A model generated the notes under the pieces. The model saw only the letters and a list, made by a program, of their open reading frames with translations. It had not been told where the DNA came from and did not search any database. From assembly GCF_003027925.1 (NCBI RefSeq), contig NZ_PYPS01000012.1, forward strand, positions 103,673 to 167,672: a stretch of 64,000 nt of DNA, written 5' to 3'. Source of the DNA: Micromonospora sp. RP3T. GTDB lineage: Bacteria > Actinomycetota > Actinomycetes > Mycobacteriales > Micromonosporaceae. The position numbers were made by a program, and so were the translations under genes. This document shows positions 59,879 to 64,000 of the stretch, one piece after another. Numbering within the stretch: the stretch's first letter is position 1; each line of letters begins with the position of its first letter.

Positions 59879-62770
59879 CTACCTGGCCAGTCCGATCGTC
59901 CGGCCGTTGTAGCTCTTCGGGCTGCTGGCGGCGCCGCCGCTGACCTGCGCGAACGGCAGTGCGGTGGTCGGTGCGGCCTCCCGCTGGATCAGGTAGGCCG
60001 TGCCGGCCTGGACCGGGACGGCGATCGTGGCGCCGGTCTGGCCGCTCAGGACGGTGGTCCCCGAGCCGGTGACGACGGAGACCCGCTGGCCGGGCCAGGG
60101 GCTGCGGAGGGTGAGGGTGCCGGTCGCGCCGGCGTCGACGGCGGCGGTGACCAGGTTGCCGCCGCGGACCTGCACGTACGCCTTGCCCTTGTGCGGGATG
60201 TGGACGGTGGCGTCGACGTCCCAGCCGGTGGGCCAGCCGGACGCGATGCGCAGGGTGCCGTCGTAGCTCTGCACCACGCCTTCGCTGACGGCGGCGGCGG
60301 TGACGCCGAGCTGCTCCAGGTAGGGGGTCTCGGGCTGCTGGTTCCAGCTCGCCATGCCGCTGGGGAATACCTGGTACTTGGCGACGTTGGCGCCCAGCGC
60401 GGTGCGCATCTCGTCGCCCAGGCCCAGCCGGGCGGCGTGCAGGGCGTCGAGGCTCCAACTGCTCTCCGCGACGTAGCTGCGGTGGGCGAAGGTGCGCTTG
60501 GCCAGTTCCGACTGGTTGCCGGTGTCGCCGATCAGGTTGTAGGGCCACACCGGTTCCAGGCCCAGGTTCTCCACGTTGTGCTTCGTCGCGGTGGGCTGCG
60601 CCGACAGCGCGAGCACGGTGGTGCCCGCCGCGTCCGCGGACGGTCCGAGGACCTGGGTCTGGGTGGCCTGGTCGGTACGTGGCAGCGGGCGGATCTTCGG
60701 GATCGCCGCCCGCACCTGGGTGACCAGGTCGGCGTCGACGCCCAGGGTCTGCGCGGCGGAGACCACCACGGGGAACAGCGCCTGCATCGCGGCGACGTCG
60801 GTGATCGGGTCGTTGACCGCCCACTGGGTCTCGTGGGCGTTGGAGGTGGTGTGCAGCAGGCCGTCTGAGCCGCTCTTCGCGTGCGAGAGCAGGAACCGGG
60901 CGGCGCCGCTCAGCACCGGGTAGTTGGCGGACAGGAACGACCGGTCGTCGGTGGCGAGGTAGGTCTGCCAGATCCACAGGCCGATCTCGGCGCCGGTGGT
61001 GACGGTCTGCGAGTTGTACGACGGGGCGATGGTCGAGTCGCACGACTCGTTGCCGGGGTACCAGGTGCCGTTGCCGTTGAACCGCATCGTCTCCGGCACG
61101 CACAGGCCCTGGCGCCCGGGGTAGTGCGCGCTGGTCCAGGCCGCGATGGCCGACACGTTGTTCCGGTACAGGTTGAAGATCGGCACGTTCTGGGCGAAGG
61201 CGCCGGCGCTCAGGTTCGCCTGCATGAACATGCGCAGGTTCCAGAACCAGTAGCCCGCCGGGTACCAGGGCTGGTGGTCCTGGCCGAAGCTGAACAGGTT
61301 GGCGACGCCGGCCTGGGTGCCCGGGATGGAGTCGCGGTTGCTCGCGGCGATGTTGTACAGGTACAGCGTCCGCATGTTCTCGACGTACTCGCCGGACCCG
61401 TCGGCCGACGTGATCTTGATGAGTCCGACCGAGTCCCAGTAGTTGTGCCACCAGGTCAAATGGGCGGCGGCCAGGTCCGTCGAGCTCCGGGTGAGGTCGT
61501 TGCTGATCAGGTTGGTCGCGGTGGTGAGGGCGTTGCCGCCGGTCCAGCGGGGCGAGGCCACGATGACCCGGTACGAGCCGTCGGCCCGGGGCTGGAAGCT
61601 CACTTGGCCGGTGCGCGAGTCGGGGGTCGACGCGGTGACGTTGCGTCCGGCCGCGCTGACCGCGGCCAGCGAGCCGAAGGTCTGCCCGGAGGTGCCGCCG
61701 CCGCAGCAGTCGCTCCAGGTCTCCGACAGCGCGGCGACCGATCCGGACGCCTGCGCGGTCGGGTTGCGCGGGCTCCAGAGCTTCACCTGCGCGCTCTGGC
61801 TGCTGGCGGGGTCCGCCCCGGTGACGTCGACGACCAGCTGAGCGGCGTCGGCGCGCACGTACGCGGTCATGGTCATGCCGCCGCCGGAGGCCCGCAGCGT
61901 ACCGTCGTAGAGATCCAGGGAGGCCCGGTAGTCGGCGGCGCCGGTCAGCCGACTGAGGCCGGGGATGACCACCCAGCCGGGTGACTTGCGGTCGGGCAGC
62001 GTGTCGTTGCGGTTGAGCTGGGCGGTGAACCCGTTCGCCGACCAGGCGGCGACCCCCAGCGACCCGTTGCCGAGCGGCACGAACTCGCTGGCGGTGGTGT
62101 TGGCCCGGTTGAGCACGATGTTGGACCGGCGTACCACGTTGGGAGTGTCGACGACGAAGCGGCCGCCCTGCCAGGCGGTGGTGGCGGCGGCGGGGGTGGG
62201 GGTGACGTCACCGACGCGGACGACTTGCCACTGCTGGTTGTTCGCGCCGGAGTCGCTGCGCTGGACCACCTTGCCGCCGTTGGCGGTGGAGCTGCCCTGC
62301 ACCTCGACGGCCTTGCCGCTGTACCGGTTGACCAGCCGGACGTAGCCGCCGCTGGAGTCGGCCAGCCGGAACTGTTGGTTGGCGGCGTTCTTGTCGGTCC
62401 ACTGCACGATGTTGGTGCCGTCGGTGGTCGACCAGCCGGCGTTGTCGAGGACCCGGCCGGAGTGGCGGTTGAGGAGCCGGTAGAAGCCGCCACCGGAGTC
62501 CAGGAACCGCCACTGCTGGTTGTCGCTGTCACCCCGGGTCCACTGCACCACGGCCGCACCGTCGGTGGTGGCGTAGTTGTAGTCGTCCATCGCCTTGCCG
62601 CTGGTGCGGTTCACCAGCACGTACCAGCCGTTCAGGTCGACGGACGCCGCGGTCGCCGCCGTCGGGCCCAGCCCGACCAGAAGACCGGCTGTCAGGATGC
62701 TCGCGACCGCGCCGGCCAGCACGCGTCGCAGTCGTTGCCGGGCTCGGCCCCGGCTGCCGCTACCTACCAT
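59879..62770 (-). CDS. secreted ricin-lectin (CBM13) plus GH95-like glycoside hydrolase
   Basis: 963 residues. Signal peptide (RVLAGAVASILTAGLLVGLGPTAATAA). A ricin-type beta-trefoil lectin domain (about 42-190) has three QxW repeats (DNQQWRFL, ANQQFRL, NNQQWQVV). A beta-sandwich domain follows (about 205-430: EFVPLGNGSLGVAAWSANGFTAQLNRNDTLPDRKS), then an (alpha/alpha)6 barrel (about 450-820: GYWFWNLRMFMQANLSAG, GAEIGLWIWQTYLATDD, NAHETQWAVNDPI) and a C-terminal beta domain. The N-terminal sandwich and barrel resemble GH95 (alpha-L-fucosidase or galactosidase), but I do not see the exact GH95 catalytic motif, so the substrate is open. It acts outside the cell on plant or other glycans, next to a pectinesterase. 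Confidence 0.75.
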   Translation of the reverse strand: MVGSGSRGRARQRLRRVLAGAVASILTAGLLVGLGPTAATAASVDLNGWYVLVNRTSGKAMDDYNYATTDGAAVVQWTRGDSDNQQWRFLDSGGGFYRLLNRHSGRVLDNAGWSTTDGTNIVQWTDKNAANQQFRLADSSGGYVRLVNRYSGKAVEVQGSSTANGGKVVQRSDSGANNQQWQVVRVGDVTPTPAAATTAWQGGRFVVDTPNVVRRSNIVLNRANTTASEFVPLGNGSLGVAAWSANGFTAQLNRNDTLPDRKSPGWVVIPGLSRLTGAADYRASLDLYDGTLRASGGGMTMTAYVRADAAQLVVDVTGADPASSQSAQVKLWSPRNPTAQASGSVAALSETWSDCCGGGTSGQTFGSLAAVSAAGRNVTASTPDSRTGQVSFQPRADGSYRVIVASPRWTGGNALTTATNLISNDLTRSSTDLAAAHLTWWHNYWDSVGLIKITSADGSGEYVENMRTLYLYNIAASNRDSIPGTQAGVANLFSFGQDHQPWYPAGYWFWNLRMFMQANLSAGAFAQNVPIFNLYRNNVSAIAAWTSAHYPGRQGLCVPETMRFNGNGTWYPGNESCDSTIAPSYNSQTVTTGAEIGLWIWQTYLATDDRSFLSANYPVLSGAARFLLSHAKSGSDGLLHTTSNAHETQWAVNDPITDVAAMQALFPVVVSAAQTLGVDADLVTQVRAAIPKIRPLPRTDQATQTQVLGPSADAAGTTVLALSAQPTATKHNVENLGLEPVWPYNLIGDTGNQSELAKRTFAHRSYVAESSWSLDALHAARLGLGDEMRTALGANVAKYQVFPSGMASWNQQPETPYLEQLGVTAAAVSEGVVQSYDGTLRIASGWPTGWDVDATVHIPHKGKAYVQVRGGNLVTAAVDAGATGTLTLRSPWPGQRVSVVTGSGTTVLSGQTGATIAVPVQAGTAYLIQREAAPTTALPFAQVSGGAASSPKSYNGRTIGLAR

Positions 62771-62891
62771 GACGTTTCTCCTTGTCGGTACAGCGCGATC
62801 GGGCCGGCGCGAGCGCTGTCCTGTCGCGCCGGCGCCGAGCCGGAATGTCTGCGGGAACCGAGGCGGTGGCCGAAGCAGTCGCCTCCCGGGC

Positions 62892-62932
62892 CCGGTGTGG
62901 CCGCCGTGCGGGCGCGGGCGGCCACACCGGGT
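62892..62932 (-). terminator. terminator after pectinesterase gene
   Basis: Perfect 15-bp arms (cccggtgtggccgcc at 62892-62906, ggcggccacaccggg at 62918-62932), 11-base loop, 50 bases past the pectinesterase stop. Confidence 0.75.
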
Positions 62933-62982
62933 GGTGCGGGCCGGGGATCAGAAGAGCAGTTCCGGCCGTGGGCGGGCGTGCG

Positions 62983-64000
62983 TCACATGGGGTTCCAGCC
63001 GTCGGTGCCGGCCAGGTACTTCTGCGGGGTGTAGTTGGCGGCCTGCGAGTCGCTCAGCTGCGGGCGGTTGCTGTTGACGGTCGCGCCGGAGCCGGTGTTG
63101 CGGTATTCGAAGAAGCGGGCGTTCTGCCAGGTGGAGTCGCCCATGTTGGTCCACGGCTGGCTGTTCTTGATCGCGCCGCTGAGGCTCGACTCGCGGTAGA
63201 GCACCTGGGCGCCCTGCCGCCACGGGCGGCCGAGGGTGGTGTTGTTGCTCCCGGCGCCGGTGATCGTCGACTTGTAGAACAGGAAGCCGTAGGTCTTGGC
63301 GCTGTCGGTGCTGGCGGCGGTCATGGTGCCGCCGGAGGAGCGCTTCTCGTGGATGGTGGAGGCGTTGAAGACGATGGTGCCGCCGCCAAAGATGAAGTCG
63401 GTGGTGCCCTCGATGTAGGAGCTCACCACGTAGGCGCGGGTGCGGTCGTTGACCAGGAAGGTGTCCTGGTCGCCGAGGAGCCGGACGTTGCGCAGCACCG
63501 CCCGGTCGGCGTTGAGGTGCAGTGCCACGGCCTGGTCACCGGTCTCGTAGGTGTTCTCGTCGTAGTCGTTGGAGATGGTCAGGTTCTCCGCGACGAAGTT
63601 CGCGCCGTCGACGAACATGCTGGCGCTGCCGGAGGTGCCGCTGGTGTGGGCGGAGTTGTTGTAGACGATCGTCGTGTTGGACGGCGACGAGCCGAGCCCC
63701 TGGAAGGTGATGTTCGGCTTGTTCGACGGCACGCGTACCACCTGCCGGTACGTGCCGGGCTTGATGGTGATCACCCGTCGGGTGGTGTTGTTCGTCGGGA
63801 CCGCGTCCACGGCCTCCTGCACGGTGCGGTAGGTGCCGCTGCCGTCCGCGGCCACCGTCGGCTTGCCGCTGCTCGGCGGGGTGGTGGGCGGGTTGGTGGG
63901 GGTGCTGCCGACGGGGTTGAATCGCCACTGCATGCGGGCGACGTCGGAGCAGGGTTCCTGGACGATGGGGTTGTTGCCGGCGGTGGAGCCGTCCTTGTTG
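62983..64000 (-). CDS. pectinesterase (CE8) with upstream lectin-like domain, partial
   Basis: The 5' end lies beyond the window. The 339 visible residues begin with NNPIVQEPCSDVARMQWRF, which looks like the end of a ricin-type lectin repeat, then a Pro/Ser linker and the CE8 right-handed beta-helix: YRTVQEAVDAVP, ITIKPGTYRQVV, GDQAVALHLNADRAV, GDQDTFL (catalytic Asp), GTTDFIFGGGTIVF (second catalytic Asp) and LGRPW (Arg/Trp). These are all the family motifs. It demethylates pectin outside the cell and forms a plant-polysaccharide pair with the neighbouring glycosidase. Confidence 0.93.
   Translation of the reverse strand, partial: NKDGSTAGNNPIVQEPCSDVARMQWRFNPVGSTPTNPPTTPPSSGKPTVAADGSGTYRTVQEAVDAVPTNNTTRRVITIKPGTYRQVVRVPSNKPNITFQGLGSSPSNTTIVYNNSAHTSGTSGSASMFVDGANFVAENLTISNDYDENTYETGDQAVALHLNADRAVLRNVRLLGDQDTFLVNDRTRAYVVSSYIEGTTDFIFGGGTIVFNASTIHEKRSSGGTMTAASTDSAKTYGFLFYKSTITGAGSNNTTLGRPWRQGAQVLYRESSLSGAIKNSQPWTNMGDSTWQNARFFEYRNTGSGATVNSNRPQLSDSQAANYTPQKYLAGTDGWNPM

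Overview
This is a high-GC actinobacterial chromosome segment. It is most likely from Micromonospora or a close relative in the Micromonosporaceae: very GC-rich codons throughout, a Streptomyces-type CebR cellulose operator, a conservon-type sensor module, F420/mycothiol-type enzymes, and a large set of secreted carbohydrate-active enzymes.

Left chromosomal part (1-27464). WrbA-type quinone reductase; FGGY sugar kinase; a two-gene cvnA-cvnB fragment of a conservon (sensor kinase plus roadblock). Next is a cellulose-use locus: a GH1 beta-glucosidase and, divergently, a secreted CBM2-GH48 cellobiohydrolase. Three CebR-like 14-bp palindromes lie in their shared upstream region. Then come a PAP2 phosphatase, a mycothiol-dependent-type enzyme, a DUF1028 protein, LtrA, an LLM/F420 oxidoreductase coupled to an SDR, and a four-gene minus-strand operon (Fn3 protein, MoxR ATPase, DUF58, TgpA-like transglutaminase). 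A TPR/proline-rich/Fn3 membrane protein follows.

Integrated island (about 27535-59005, 31.5 kb). tRNA-Leu(GAG) at 27465-27551 is the left boundary. Fifteen bases of its 3' end recur exactly at 58991-59005, the expected footprint of integration into a tRNA gene. Inside, in order: an AbrB-like protein plus a frameshifted tyrosine integrase; an unknown gene and a ParB-like protein; a complete four-gene operon that I identify as a type III Wadjet (JetABCD; DUF2397/DUF2398/TIGR02680/DUF2399) SMC-like anti-plasmid system; a second, intact AbrB-like plus integrase module; a giant secreted FG-GAP/LamG/DNRLRE protein divergent from a 2,327-residue RHS polymorphic toxin with a HINT domain, an unrecognised C-terminal toxin domain and a likely immunity gene; a graveyard of three decayed genes; two lipoproteins; and a toxin-antitoxin-like nucleotidyltransferase pair. 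The island therefore carries anti-plasmid defence, interbacterial competition and addiction-type cargo together.

Right part (59006-64000). Directly beyond the right repeat lies a decayed serine recombinase whose 3' end points into the att core, which suggests a second, truncated element in tandem. It is followed by an SDR scrap, a secreted ricin-lectin/GH95-like glycoside hydrolase, and a pectinesterase that runs off the window. Intrinsic terminators appear as strong GC hairpins at most convergent junctions; one (11018-11060) has a true T-tract.

The most notable content is the Wadjet operon held between two copies of an AbrB-integrase module inside a tRNA-Leu island, and the RHS-HINT toxin/immunity locus in the same island. 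All calls come from reading the sequence; no database search was run.
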